Source: Polyangiaceae bacterium (GTDB lineage Bacteria; Myxococcota_A; Polyangia; Polyangiales; Polyangiaceae). From it: a DNA stretch of 64,000 nucleotides. This document shows positions 1 through 10,400 of this stretch, in pieces. A program made the translations under genes and the position numbers. Location of the stretch: assembly GCA_013361525.1 (NCBI GenBank), contig JABFXY010000094.1, positions 44,555 through 108,554 of the forward strand, read 5' to 3'. Under the pieces are notes generated by a model that saw nothing but the letters and a program-made list of their open reading frames with translations, ran no database searches and was not told the DNA's origin. How positions within the stretch are numbered: the first letter of the stretch is position 1; the number at the start of each line of letters is the position of its first letter.

Positions 1-689
1 CGGCTCTTCGTCTGACCGAAAACGGCCAACAGCCGAAGACGCGCGCCGGCGAGGTCGTCGTCGTGACGTTCGGCCCGAAGGAGACGGAGACGACGCTGCG
101 CGCGGCCCTCGCGACCGGCGCCGACAAGGCCATTCGCGTCGACGTTCCCGACGATCAGCTCGACGGTGATCTCGTCGCGCGCGCGCTCAAGACGCTCGTC
201 GATCGCGAGAAGCCGGACGTCGTCCTCATGGGCAAGCAGGCGGTCGACGGCGACACGAACCAGGTGGGTCAGATCCTCGCCGAGCTCCTCGATTGGCCGC
301 AGGCGACGTTCGCCGCGACGATCGAAGAAGAAAATGGCGCGCTCCTCGTCGGCCGCGAGGTCGACGGCGGCGTCGCGAAGCTCCGCGTGAAGCTCCCGGC
401 CGTCGTCACGGTCGACCTGCGCATCGTTGCCGGCGCGAGCGTCTACTCGCTCAAGACGGCGCGCACCTTCAAGTACAACGAGGGCGTTCGCTTCGCCGCG
501 CTCCCCGCCATCATGGCCGCGAAGAAGAAGCCCCTCGCCGAGGTGAAGCTCGCCGACCTGACGAGCGACACCAAGCTGAAGGTGACCTACTCGAAGTTCC
601 AGGCGCCTCCGGCTCGCAAGGCCGGCATCAAGGTGAAGGACGTCGCCGAGCTCGTTGAGAAGCTCGCCAAAGAGGCAAAGGTCCTCTGA
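1..689 (+). CDS. etfB: Electron transfer flavoprotein beta subunit (5' end missing)
   Basis: Small subunit of the soluble ETF heterodimer, which takes electrons from acyl-CoA and related dehydrogenases and passes them to ETF-quinone oxidoreductase. The frame is open from the first base of the window, so the N-terminus lies upstream; an internal ATG at 63 is not the true start. The visible ALRL...GEVVVVTFGPKE segment followed by a TLRAALATGADKAIRV helix is characteristic of EtfB, as is LMGKQAVDGDTNQVGQILAELL, the nucleotide (AMP) binding region. It lies 35 nt upstream of etfA on the same strand, the usual etfBA order. Family identity is clear; only the start is unknown. Confidence 0.95.
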   Translation, partial: ALRLTENGQQPKTRAGEVVVVTFGPKETETTLRAALATGADKAIRVDVPDDQLDGDLVARALKTLVDREKPDVVLMGKQAVDGDTNQVGQILAELLDWPQATFAATIEEENGALLVGREVDGGVAKLRVKLPAVVTVDLRIVAGASVYSLKTARTFKYNEGVRFAALPAIMAAKKKPLAEVKLADLTSDTKLKVTYSKFQAPPARKAGIKVKDVAELVEKLAKEAKVL

Positions 690-724
690 CCTTTTCACAC
701 CGGCAAAGGACCTAGGAGACGCAC

Positions 725-1696
<972 letters not shown>

Positions 1697-1704
1697 TCTG
1701 CTCG

Positions 1705-1748
1705 AGGCCTGGGTCCGGCATCGGCTGGATCCGGGCCTTGGTTCTTTT
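1705..1748 (+). terminator. Rho-independent terminator after etfBA
   Basis: Bases 1705-1716 pair with 1727-1738 over 12 positions (two are G-U wobbles) around a 10-nt loop. The stem is followed by a T-rich run (TGGTTCTTTT). It sits 9 nt after the etfA stop and fits an intrinsic terminator for the etf operon. Confidence 0.7.
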
Positions 1749-1859
1749 GTGGCCGACCGAACGATTCGCCTCGTGATCGCGCCGCCATGCAACATCTCGA
1801 TGTGGCGGCCCAAAACGCGGCGTTTTCCTGCCGGCACACGCGTTGCTGAATCCGCCGGC

Positions 1860-2333
1860 ATGAAGACGATCGCTTATGTCTCTTTGCTCGCGTTCGGCGG
1901 CGGGCTTGCCATCTACGGAGTCGGGTGTGGTTGCACCGAGGTTGGTTGCTCGAGCGGGACGAGCACGACGCTCGCGACCGAGATCGTCACCAACACCGAT
2001 CTCGAGGGGGCGACGGTCGAGGCGTGTGTCAACGACAGCTGCACCACGGGCACGCTCACAACGAGCGGCAGCGACCTATTCTGTGAAAGCCAAGGCTCGG
2101 GCGTCCCGTTCCTCGAGTGCTCCACACGCGTCACGGCCGCTGGAATCGAGATCGACGTGAGTCTCCTCATCGCCGACGACGACGCCGAAGACGGCGACGT
2201 TTATTCGTTCCGCGTGCTCTCGCCCGCCGATCCCGAAGAAGTCGTCGCCGAAAAGTCGGGGGAGGTCGAATACCAGGTCAACGAGCCGAACGGCTCTTTC
2301 TGCGGCCCGACATGTAAAAACGCCACGCTCTGA
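1860..2333 (+). CDS. Small Cys-containing lipoprotein, unknown function
   Basis: A 157-residue predicted exported protein with a hydrophobic N-terminus (MKTIAYVSLLAFGGGLAIYG) running into VGCGC, a plausible though not ideal lipobox. The mature part is short, acidic and Thr-rich, with paired cysteines (ACVNDSCTTG, FCESQ, LECS, FCGPTCK) that suggest disulfides outside the cytoplasm. No recognised domain. The ATG at 1860 is preferred over an in-frame upstream start at 1749 because it places the signal sequence at the N-terminus. It converges on the FGE-fold lipoprotein gene, with 9 nt between the two stops. Confidence 0.7.
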   Translation: MKTIAYVSLLAFGGGLAIYGVGCGCTEVGCSSGTSTTLATEIVTNTDLEGATVEACVNDSCTTGTLTTSGSDLFCESQGSGVPFLECSTRVTAAGIEIDVSLLIADDDAEDGDVYSFRVLSPADPEEVVAEKSGEVEYQVNEPNGSFCGPTCKNATL

Positions 2334-2342
2334 TCCGCGGCA

Positions 2343-3320
2343 TCATTCGGCCTTCACATCGGAGCAGCACCGGAAGCCGGCCTCGTAACCGTAATCGCTC
2401 TCTTTGTGGAACGTGACGGTCGGTCTGCAGCGCGCGCGAATGGGGCCCCACCAGCCGCCCTTCAATCCGCTTCGATTCGGCGGCTTTTCGCCGGGCAAAT
2501 CGACCCATTCGTTGACGTTGCCATTCAGATCGAAAACGCCGGCCCACGAGACGCAGGTCGTCCGTTGCCCGATGCGCTCGCGCTGATCCATTCGCGCCAT
2601 TTCGCCTTTGCACCAAGGATCGGCGAGGCATTCGTCGTATTCGAGCATCTGCTTCGAATGGTCGGGAAAGATATAGGGCTTGTCGATGTTGCAGATCTTG
2701 TCGTTACGCTCGTATCCGTAGACGTACGGCAACATGTCGGGGCCCTCACACGCGAAGTTGAATTCCATTTCGGTGCAGAGGCGTTTGCCCTGTTTTTCGC
2801 AGAGATCCTTCGCGTGGTACCAGTTCGTGAGGACACGCGGCAGCTCGCCGACCTTGTTCGGATATTCGTATCGGTCCATGCAGAAGCGCAGGGGCTTTCG
2901 CTTCTTCGATACGCATCGAGACGGCGATTCATAGCGCAGGCAGCGCTCACTGACCGTCTTCCGAAGCGATTTATCGTGCTCGTATTCCTTGTGGTGGTCG
3001 AGGCAGTTCTGCGTGAGCGCGGGGCAATGGTCGCCCTCGACGCGAACCATTCCGTCGGGACAACCGGCGGTGCTGCCCGGCAGCTCGGTCGGTGCCGGTG
3101 CGGCCACCGCGGAGACCACGGTGGTGCTTGCTGCAATGGTCTCGGCAGAAGCGGTGCTCGTCGCCGAGGATGCGACCGTCGCAGCGGCGCTCGAGGCCGG
3201 CGACGAGGCGCTGCTGGACGAAGCCGTCGCCTCGCTCATGCGATCGGAGCACCCCAGGACGAAGAGCAGAATCGAAGTCGATACGATGACAGCGCGCACG
3301 GCAGCCGCCGAACTTTCCAC
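2343..3320 (-). CDS. Lipoprotein with FGE/SUMF1-type (formylglycine-generating fold) domain
   Basis: A 325-residue protein starting with GTG. The signal peptide ends in a lipobox, VLGC (Cys24), followed by a Ser/Ala-rich linker of about 55 residues. The rest is a sulfatase-modifying-factor domain: FCMDRYEYPN, the WYHAKDLCEKQGKRLCTEMEF helix, VFDLNGNVNEWV and the terminal GGWW...GFRCC. Genuine formylglycine-generating enzymes carry two closely spaced catalytic cysteines shortly after the Gly-Gly; here that stretch reads GGWWGPIRARCRP, without the pair. It is therefore more likely a binding or structural member of the fold than a sulfatase maturase. It is monocistronic and divergent from the DUF3052 gene. 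Confidence 0.85.
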   Translation of the reverse strand: MESSAAAVRAVIVSTSILLFVLGCSDRMSEATASSSSASSPASSAAATVASSATSTASAETIAASTTVVSAVAAPAPTELPGSTAGCPDGMVRVEGDHCPALTQNCLDHHKEYEHDKSLRKTVSERCLRYESPSRCVSKKRKPLRFCMDRYEYPNKVGELPRVLTNWYHAKDLCEKQGKRLCTEMEFNFACEGPDMLPYVYGYERNDKICNIDKPYIFPDHSKQMLEYDECLADPWCKGEMARMDQRERIGQRTTCVSWAGVFDLNGNVNEWVDLPGEKPPNRSGLKGGWWGPIRARCRPTVTFHKESDYGYEAGFRCCSDVKAE

Positions 3321-3363
3321 GAAGGTAGTGCGCGGGCAAGCGAGGGGCGGTATTGAATGGCCG

Positions 3364-3762
3364 ATGGCCGGTTACTCGGGCACCCCGCTCGCGAAGAAGT
3401 TGGGCATCAAGCCCGCCGCGCGCGTCCTCCTCGTCGGGGCCCCCGAGGGCTTTTCGATCGAGGGTTTGCCCGAGGACGCGTCGGTCTCGGCCGCCCACAA
3501 GAAGGACGTCGACGTCGCGGTGCTCTTCTCGACGGAGCGCAAGAAGCTGAAGGCGGCCTTCGGCGCAGCTGCTGCAAAGGCGAAAAAGGAAGCGAGCATC
3601 TGGGTGGCGTGGCCGAAGCGCGCGTCGAAGCTTCCCACCGATTTGACGGAAGACGTGCTCCGCGAGGAGCTTTTGCCGACCGGCTACGTCGACACCAAGG
3701 TCTGCGCGATCGACGACCGCTGGTCCGGGCTTCGCTTCGTCCTCCGCGTGGAGAATCGCTGA
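3364..3762 (+). CDS. DUF3052 family protein
   Basis: A 132-residue soluble protein beginning MAGYSGTPLAKKLGIKPAARVLLVGAPEGF, the typical opening of the DUF3052 family (short proteins of unknown function, often next to small-molecule or stress genes). The core WVAWPKRASKLPTDLTEDVLREELLPTGYVDTKVCAID is also typical. The ATG at 3364 is chosen because upstream in-frame codons overlap the divergent FGE-fold lipoprotein gene on the other strand and do not look coding. It is separated from the phospholipase D gene by only 3 nt, so the two are presumably co-transcribed. No enzymatic function can be assigned. Confidence 0.85.
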   Translation: MAGYSGTPLAKKLGIKPAARVLLVGAPEGFSIEGLPEDASVSAAHKKDVDVAVLFSTERKKLKAAFGAAAAKAKKEASIWVAWPKRASKLPTDLTEDVLREELLPTGYVDTKVCAIDDRWSGLRFVLRVENR

Positions 3763-3765
3763 ACG

Positions 3766-5103
3766 ATGGCCGACCGACGTCTCGCGCTCGGACCCGGCGA
3801 CTGGAAACGTGCGTTCGAGGCGAGGCTCCAGGAGCACGCGAAGCTCGTCCGGCTCGGTCACCTTCGCAGCGTCGCGACCGGGCCGCCGAAGTTTCACGCC
3901 GGCAATCATGCCTTCTACATGCGCGATGGCCGGGTCCATCTCGCTTGGATGCTCGCCGCCATTCGCGGGGCTCGCCGCCGGATCGATCTCGAGATGTACA
4001 TCTTCGATGCGGACGCGACGGGTGTGCTCGTGCGCGACGCCCTCGTCGATGCGGTCCGGCGGGGGGTCGCCGTGCGCCTCCTCTACGATTCGATCGGCTC
4101 CGTCGCGGCGGGTGCGTCGTTCTTCGATCCGATCGTCCAGGCGGGCGGCCTCGTAACCGAATTCAACCCCGCTGCGCCGTGGCGCCTGCGCATGAGCCGC
4201 ATCGGCAAGCTTCAAATCTGGCAGCCGAATGCGCGCGACCACAGGAAGCTTCTCGTCTGCGACGCGCCGATGTCGTTCGTCGAAGCGAGCAAAGCACAGG
4301 ACGGCGACGCGCTGCCCCCCGAGCTGGACGAGGACGCTGCCGCGGACGAGCCGCGCACCGCGATTGCCATTCTCGGCGGTCGCAACATCGCCGATCATTA
4401 TCTTTCGCGGCCGCTCGGTGATGGGCAATGGCGTGACTGCGGTGTCGTCATCTTCGGTCCCGTCGTCACCGAGCTCGGCAAGATGTTCGACGCGATGTGG
4501 ACGCACGCGGAAGGCCCCGACAGCGCGCCACCGGTCCTCGCGACCGATCCCGTCGGAGAAATCGACATCCTCCCGCTCGGCAGCCAGCCGGGCTTCTTCA
4601 ATCCGCTTCAATGGGCGCTTTCACGGCTCGCCGCCACCGTGAAGACCGAGCTGCGCATCAGCTGCGCATACTTCATTCCGTCGGTTCGCTTTCGCCGAGC
4701 GCTCGCATCCGCCGCGAAGCGAAGCCATCGATGCCTCATCCTGGTGCCCAAGGCGAGCGACGTCCCGATGGTCGACCGCGCGAGCAGGCACCTCTGGGGC
4801 GCGCTCCTCCAGGCGGGCGTATCGATCTATCGCTATGCGGTCGACATTCTCCACGAAAAGACGATCGTCTACGACCGAGTCGTGACGGTCGTCGGCTCGA
4901 GCAACCTCGACCCGCGCAGCTTCCGGCTCAATTACGAGATAAGCGTCATCATCCTCGGCGCGACCTTCGCCGCGCCCGTCGTGACCGGCCACGATCGCGA
5001 CCTGCAAGAATCCGAGGTGTACACGCTCACCGATTGGCAAAACCGGCCGTTTTGGCAAAAGCTGATTGATTGGTTCTGGTCGCTGTTGCGTAGTCAGCTC
5101 TGA
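3766..5103 (+). CDS. Phospholipase D superfamily protein, probable cardiolipin synthase
   Basis: A 445-residue protein with two HKD (HxKxxxxD) motifs: H159-K161-D166 in DHRKLLVCD and H363-K365-D370 in HEKTIVYD. Each is followed by the expected Gly/Ser-Asn segment (GGRNIADHY and GSSNLDPRSFRLNYE). This two-motif layout matches bacterial cardiolipin synthases of the ClsB type, which join phosphatidylglycerol units, though other phosphatidyl transferases share it. There is no N-terminal transmembrane pair as in ClsA. An acidic insertion of about 35 residues separates the first HKD motif from GGRN. It follows the DUF3052 gene by 3 nt and precedes the GGCT-like gene by 9 nt, forming a three-gene operon. 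Confidence 0.85.
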   Translation: MADRRLALGPGDWKRAFEARLQEHAKLVRLGHLRSVATGPPKFHAGNHAFYMRDGRVHLAWMLAAIRGARRRIDLEMYIFDADATGVLVRDALVDAVRRGVAVRLLYDSIGSVAAGASFFDPIVQAGGLVTEFNPAAPWRLRMSRIGKLQIWQPNARDHRKLLVCDAPMSFVEASKAQDGDALPPELDEDAAADEPRTAIAILGGRNIADHYLSRPLGDGQWRDCGVVIFGPVVTELGKMFDAMWTHAEGPDSAPPVLATDPVGEIDILPLGSQPGFFNPLQWALSRLAATVKTELRISCAYFIPSVRFRRALASAAKRSHRCLILVPKASDVPMVDRASRHLWGALLQAGVSIYRYAVDILHEKTIVYDRVVTVVGSSNLDPRSFRLNYEISVIILGATFAAPVVTGHDRDLQESEVYTLTDWQNRPFWQKLIDWFWSLLRSQL

Positions 5104-5112
5104 CCATTTTCG

Positions 5113-5457
5113 ATGCGACTCTTCGTGTATGGCACGTTGCTCCGGGGGGAGGCCAATCACGCCATCGTCGCGCGCGCCCGCTTCATCGCCGAGGCCCACA
5201 CGGCGCCGATGTTCGAGCTCCTCGACCTCGGTGAATATCCAGGCCTCGTGGCGGGAGGCGCGCGATCGATCGCCGGTGAAGTCTACGAAATCGATCCCGA
5301 GGACATCGCGGTCGTCGACGAGTTCGAAGGGCACCCCGACCTCTTTCGTCGGGAGATGATCGCGCTCTCCGACGGCTCGAGCGCGTTCTCATACGTGCTC
5401 GCGCGCCGCCCCGCGAAGAGCGTCGTCATCGTCGGTGACAGCTGGCGCACGCGTTGA
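5113..5457 (+). CDS. Gamma-glutamylcyclotransferase-like (AIG2/GGACT) protein
   Basis: A 114-residue protein of the cyclotransferase fold. The opening LFVYGTLLRGEANH carries the conserved YGTL substrate-binding loop. GEVYEIDPEDIAVVDEFEGHPDLFRR contains the acidic residues that act as general acid/base in the family. Related enzymes release 5-oxoproline from gamma-glutamyl amines or cross-links; the exact substrate cannot be read from sequence. It is the last gene of the DUF3052/phospholipase D operon (9 nt spacing) and is followed by a long non-coding region. Confidence 0.85.
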   Translation: MRLFVYGTLLRGEANHAIVARARFIAEAHTAPMFELLDLGEYPGLVAGGARSIAGEVYEIDPEDIAVVDEFEGHPDLFRREMIALSDGSSAFSYVLARRPAKSVVIVGDSWRTR

Positions 5458-5660
5458 CGTTGCGGACGGCACGGGCGCGGCCTGCCGATCACCCCGAACG
5501 CGTCACCTCGTTGCATCTGCTCCAGATGGGCTCATAAGAGCCATGCGCCCTCCCACCCGAGCCGCTTTTTTCCAGCTCCGTTGAGCGTCCGGTTGACGCT
5601 CTCGAACCTCGTCCGCCGCGCGCGAAGAGTGCGCTGCCAACCCACCATTGTCGGCCGGAA

Positions 5661-5684
5661 ATTCGCACGGCTTGCCGTGCGAAT
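5661..5684. repeat. Perfect palindrome A (10-bp stem, CTTG loop)
   Basis: ATTCGCACGG at 5661-5670 pairs perfectly with CCGTGCGAAT at 5675-5684 around a CTTG loop. A half-copy with loop and right arm (one base different in the arm) lies at 5765-5780, and a one-mismatch copy with loop GTAG lies 50 kb away at 56175-56198. This suggests a dispersed palindromic element. Confidence 0.75.
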
Positions 5685-5792
5685 CATGAGCAAAATTCAC
5701 CTGGCTTGCGCACTCTTTCCGCTTGGGCGACGCGAGCCCATCCGAGGCATCTGGATGATTCAGAGGCAAGCCGTGCAAATTGTTGTTGATTG

Positions 5793-5816
5793 ATTCACCT
5801 GGCAAGCCAGGTGAAT
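5793..5816. repeat. Perfect palindrome B (10-bp stem, CAAG loop)
   Basis: ATTCACCTGG at 5793-5802 pairs with CCAGGTGAAT at 5807-5816; its loop, CAAG, is the complement of the loop of palindrome A. A half-copy reading ATTCACCTGGCTTGC at 5695-5709 is the exact reverse complement of 5802-5816 with its loop, so short-range and long-range pairings compete. Confidence 0.75.
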
Positions 5817-6090
5817 TCTTGAGCCCCCTTATTGAGTGAAGACTCGTTAATGAGGACGCTCAGCTTTGCGTGCTCGACAGCCGCTGGTTAAGGAGCCAAC
5901 ACGCATCGAGAGGGGTTGCTCTCGAGGCCACCCGCCCCCTATGGGCGCGGTGCACGAGGGACGGCGCTACATGACGGATTCGGTCGGGTCGCAATTGCTT
6001 AACCTGCGCGCAGGCACCGGTGCGCGCGGGGTCGAAAATCGAAGCCAACCTTCGCCGACGTCGGGCGAAGCAACCAAAGGGGTGGGACGC

Positions 6091-7314
6091 ATGACGCTCG
6101 GACCGGGACGCTGGGCCAAAGTCGCAGTCGCCGCCCTGACAGCCGCCGCCATGACGGGCGGTATCGCCTGTAAAAAGCCCGATCCTTCGATGAAGGACGC
6201 CGTCGCAGAGGAGCGCGATGCCGGCGCCCCCGTCGCGACGAAGTTCACGAAGGTCACCGAAGAAAAGATGCCCCCGCGCCTCGAGGTGACGGGCACGCTC
6301 GACCCGGACGAGCGCAGCGAGGTCGCCGCGCAAACGAACGGCACCGTCACCGCCGTCAACATCGACATCGGCTCGATCGTGAAAAAGGGCGACATCCTCG
6401 TCGACCTCGACCCCCGCGAGGCGTCGATGAAGCTCGACGTGGCGAACGCCACCGCGGCTTCGCAGCGCGCGCGCCTCGGCCTCAAAGGCGCGAACAAGTT
6501 CGAGGCCGACGGCGTCGCCGACGTGAAGATGGCGCGCGAAGCGGCCGAGCTCGCAAAGACGGACTTCGAGCGCACCAAAATGCTCTACGAGCAGGGCGCC
6601 ATCTCGAAGGCGCAATTCGACCAAGCAAAGACCAACAAAGAGCGAGCGGATGCCGCTTACGACTCGGCTCGCAATGGTGCCGAGCAGGCCTTCGTGTCGC
6701 TCCTGGCGTCGCAATCGCAAGCGGGTCTTTCGTCGAAGTCGCTCGACGACACCAAGATTCGCGCGCCGTTCGACGGGACCATCGAATCCAAGCGCATCGC
6801 CCCGGGTGAGTTCGCCGCGATGGGCAAGGTCGTCGCCGTGCTCGTCCGCGACAACCCCCTCCGCTTCAAGTTCGAGGTGCCGGAGGCGCAGACCGCGCTC
6901 GTGAACCTCGGGTCGAAGATCGACATTCGCGTCGCGGCCCACCCCGACAAGATCTTCAAAGGCGAGGTCAAGCGCGTGGGCGCCAGCGTCCGCGCGAACA
7001 CCCGCACGATGCCCGTCGAGGCAGAGGTCGCGAACACCGACCGGCTCCTCAAGTCGGGCTACTTCGCTCGCGGCTCGGTCGAGCTCGCGGGCGAGCTTCG
7101 TCCCGTGTTGCTCGTCCCCAAGAACGCGCTCATCCCGACCGGCGGCGGCAGCCGCATCTTCGTGAAGAAGGGTGACAAGGTCGAGGAGCGGCTCGTCTCC
7201 ACCGGCGCGGCACAGGGCGATCTCATCGAGGTCACCGGTCGCCTCACCGCAGGCGACGAGGTCGCCGTCGAAAACGTCTCGTCCCTCGCGGACGGCATCG
7301 CCATCGCGAACTGA
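6091..7314 (+). CDS. RND efflux periplasmic adaptor (membrane fusion) lipoprotein
   Basis: Membrane fusion protein linking an inner-membrane RND pump to an outer-membrane channel. From the ATG at 6091 it is 407 residues, with a signal peptide ending in a lipobox (MTGGIAC). The lipoyl-like half-motifs are visible as GTVTAVNIDIGSIVKKGDILVDLDP and IRAPFDGTIESKRIAPGEF, separated by an alpha-helical hairpin rich in Ala and Lys. The beta-barrel (FEVPEAQTALVNLGSKIDIRV) follows. The start is supported by an AAAGGGG purine run upstream; the frame stays open to 5866 but the extra residues look non-coding. The RND pump gene follows after 134 nt. No outer-membrane factor is encoded here. Confidence 0.92.
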   Translation: MTLGPGRWAKVAVAALTAAAMTGGIACKKPDPSMKDAVAEERDAGAPVATKFTKVTEEKMPPRLEVTGTLDPDERSEVAAQTNGTVTAVNIDIGSIVKKGDILVDLDPREASMKLDVANATAASQRARLGLKGANKFEADGVADVKMAREAAELAKTDFERTKMLYEQGAISKAQFDQAKTNKERADAAYDSARNGAEQAFVSLLASQSQAGLSSKSLDDTKIRAPFDGTIESKRIAPGEFAAMGKVVAVLVRDNPLRFKFEVPEAQTALVNLGSKIDIRVAAHPDKIFKGEVKRVGASVRANTRTMPVEAEVANTDRLLKSGYFARGSVELAGELRPVLLVPKNALIPTGGGSRIFVKKGDKVEERLVSTGAAQGDLIEVTGRLTAGDEVAVENVSSLADGIAIAN

Positions 7315-7448
7315 CTCGCAACCCCGGGTCGCGCATTCCGTACTTCGACTCTTCAGGCTTCGCGTTCGCGCAATTCGATTGCGCGCGATAACCACGACAC
7401 CGTCCCCGCCCCTCTTAGGACCATCGAGAGGGGAAGGAAGATCTCTTT

Positions 7449-10400
7449 ATGCAGTGGCTAGCCGCGATTTGTGTTCGCCGACCCGTCTTCGCGACCGTGA
7501 TCGTGATGCTGCTGACGGTCATGGGGTTCTTTTCGTACATGAGCCTCGGCGTCGACCGCTTCCCGAAGGTCGACTTCCCCATGATCACCGTGACGACCGT
7601 CGTGCCGGGCGCCGCGCCCGAGCAGGTCGAAACGGAGGTGTCCGACCGCATCGAGTCGGCCGTCAACACGCTCTCGGGCGTCGACGAGCTACGGAGCGTC
7701 TCGGTCGAGGGTGTCAGCCAGGTCTTCGTCCAGTTCAGCCTGGAGAAGGACATCCACATCGCCGCGCAAGAGGTCAACGAGCGCGTCAACGCGATCAAGA
7801 ACACGCTGCCGCCCGGCACCAAAGAGCCGCAGGTCATCAAGCTCGACCCTGACGCGACGCCGATCCTCACGCTGGTCGCGTCGGGCCCCGGTGAGGTGCG
7901 CGACGTCACCGAGTTCGCCGACAAGGTCGTCAAGCGCCAGCTCGAGTCGATCGACGGCGTCGGCCAGGTGACCATCGTCGGCGGCCGCGATCGCCAGATC
8001 AACGTCTGGGTCGACCCCGAGAAGATCAAGAAGCTGAGCCTCTCGCCGCTCGACGTCGAGCGCGCCCTCCTCGCCCAGAACCTCGAGCTGCCGAACGGTC
8101 GCATCGAGCAAGGCGAGACCGTCTACACCGTCCGCACCCTCGGCCGCGTGAAGAGCGTCGACGAGCTCCGCGACATCACCGTCGCGACGCGCGACAACTA
8201 CATCGTCAAGCTCTCGGACGTCGCCCGGGTCGAAGACGGAATGTCCGAGCCGGTGAGCGTCGGCTACACGAAGGGCAAGAGCGCCGTTCTGCTCAACATC
8301 CGAAAGCAGAGCGGCAAAAACACGATGGAGGTCGTCGAGCGCGTGAAAGAGCGCGTCGAGGACTTCCGCCCGCAGTGGCCGAAGGGCTACGCGATCGAGG
8401 TCGCACGCGATCAATCGGAGTTCGTCGGGAACGCGATCCACGCCGTCAAAGAACACCTCATCATCGGCTCGTTCCTCGCGGCGCTCGTCGTCCTCCTCTT
8501 CCTCGGCAACCTCCGCTCGACGCTCATCAGCGCCGTCAGCATCCCGATCAGCATCGTCAGCACGTTCGCGCTGATGAACTGGGCGGGCTTCACGCTCAAC
8601 TCGATCACGATGCTCGGCCTCACCCTGGCCGTCGGTATCGTCATCGACGACGCGATCGTCGTCCTCGAGAACATCTACAAACACATCGAGGAAAAGGGCA
8701 AATCACCCTATCAAGCGGCCCTCGACGGCACGAAAGAGATCGGCCTCGCCGTCCTCGCGACGACGCTCTCGCTCATCGTCGTCTTCATGCCGGTCGCGTT
8801 CATGGCCGGCATCGTCGGCCGCTTCATGAACTCGTTCGGCCTCACGATGGCGTTCTCGATCTTCATCTCGATGATCGTGAGCTTCGTCCTGACCCCGATG
8901 TTGAGCGCGCGCTTCTTGAAGCGCCACACGCCCAAGCCCGGTGAGGAGCCGCCGCCCCCCGGCGTGCACCCCGCCATCGCGCGCAAGCCCGCGAAGGGCA
9001 TCTACGGCCTCGTCGAGCGCTTCTACATGGCAATCCTCGGCTGGTCGATGCGACACCGCTGGGTGATCGTGATCGCCACGCTCGGGACGCTCGTCAGCAT
9101 CGTCCCGCTCGGCATGAAGGCCAACAAGAACTTCCTGCCCGAGGAAGACGAGTCGCAGTTCGGCATCACGATGCGCGCACCGGAAGGTGTGAGCCTCGAA
9201 GCGACGCGCATCATCGCAGGCCGTATCGCCGCCGACATCGAGTCGCTGCCGGAGGTGAGATACGCGGTCACGACGATCGGCGACGACGCCCAGCAGACGC
9301 AGAACCTCGCCACCGTCTACGTGAAGCTCGTCCCGCCGGATCAGCGCAAACGCACCCAGCAGGAGCTCACGATGGTGGGCCGCGAGATGACGCAGAAGTT
9401 CGTGAAGGAGCACAACCTGCGCGTGCAGGTCGGGCCGATTCCGGCCTTCTCCGGCGGCGGACCGGCAGCCGCGATTCAGATGCAGATCCAAGGAGCGGAT
9501 CTGAAGAAGCTCGAGCAGTACACGGCGAAGATCGGCGAAGCGATGAAGAGCGCGCCCGGCGTCGCCGACTTCGACACGTCGCTCGTCGTCGGCAAGCCCG
9601 AGGTCCGCATCGACATCAACCGCAAGAAGGCGGCCGAGCTCGGCGTCAGCGTCTACGATATCCAGAGCGCGCTCCGCTTGATGGTCGGCGGTTACGAGGT
9701 CGGCAACTACCCGGAGAACGGCGAGCAATACGACGTCTTCGTCCGCGCCGAGCAGGAGGCACGCAACAGCGTCGAGCAGCTGAAGCTCCTCACCGTCCCG
9801 TCGATGAAGGTCGGAAGCGTCACGCTCGACAACGTCGTCGACATCACGACCGGCACGGGTCCGTCACGTATCGATCGGTTCGCCCGCAAGAAGACGGTGT
9901 ACCTCTATGCGAACCTCGTCCCCGGCGGCTCGCAGCAGGCCGTCCTCGACGCCGCCAACAAGGCCGCCGCCGATCTGAAGATGGACAAAGGCTACGAGCT
10001 GATGCCCGTCGGCCAATCGCGAGAGCTCGGCCGCGCCGCAAAGGCATTCGTCCTCGCGTTCTTGCTCGCCTTCATCTTCATGTATCTCGTGCTCGCCGCG
10101 CAGTTCGAGTCGTGGCTGCACCCGATCACGATCCTGCTCAGCCTACCGCTGACGATCCCCTTCGCCCTGGTAGCGGTGATCATCTTCAAACAGTCGCTGA
10201 ACCTCTTCTCCGCGCTCGGGATTTTGGTCCTCTTCGGCGTCGTGAAGAAGAACAGCATCTTGCAGGTGGATCACACGATCAACCTCCGCAAAGAAGGGAT
10301 CCCGAAGGCGCAGGCCATCCTCCTCGCGAACCGCGACCGTCTACGTCCCATCCTGATGACGACCGTCGCGTTCGTCGCCGGCATGATCCCGCTCGTCGTC

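Larger units (their letters stand above)
5458..6090. other. 633-bp non-coding region with palindrome cluster
   Basis: No convincing gene. The region holds two perfect 10-bp palindromes (5661-5684 and 5793-5816), two half-copies of them (5695-5709 and 5765-5780), and a smaller hairpin at 5583-5589 paired with 5595-5601. Open frames on both strands run straight through the palindromes and show no protein character. The right-hand part (about 5850-6090) is the leader of the RND adaptor gene. Confidence 0.6.

Noticed and set aside
5503..5805. Small open frame through the palindrome region
   Set aside because: It is made largely of the palindromic repeats and has no protein-like features or ribosome binding site.
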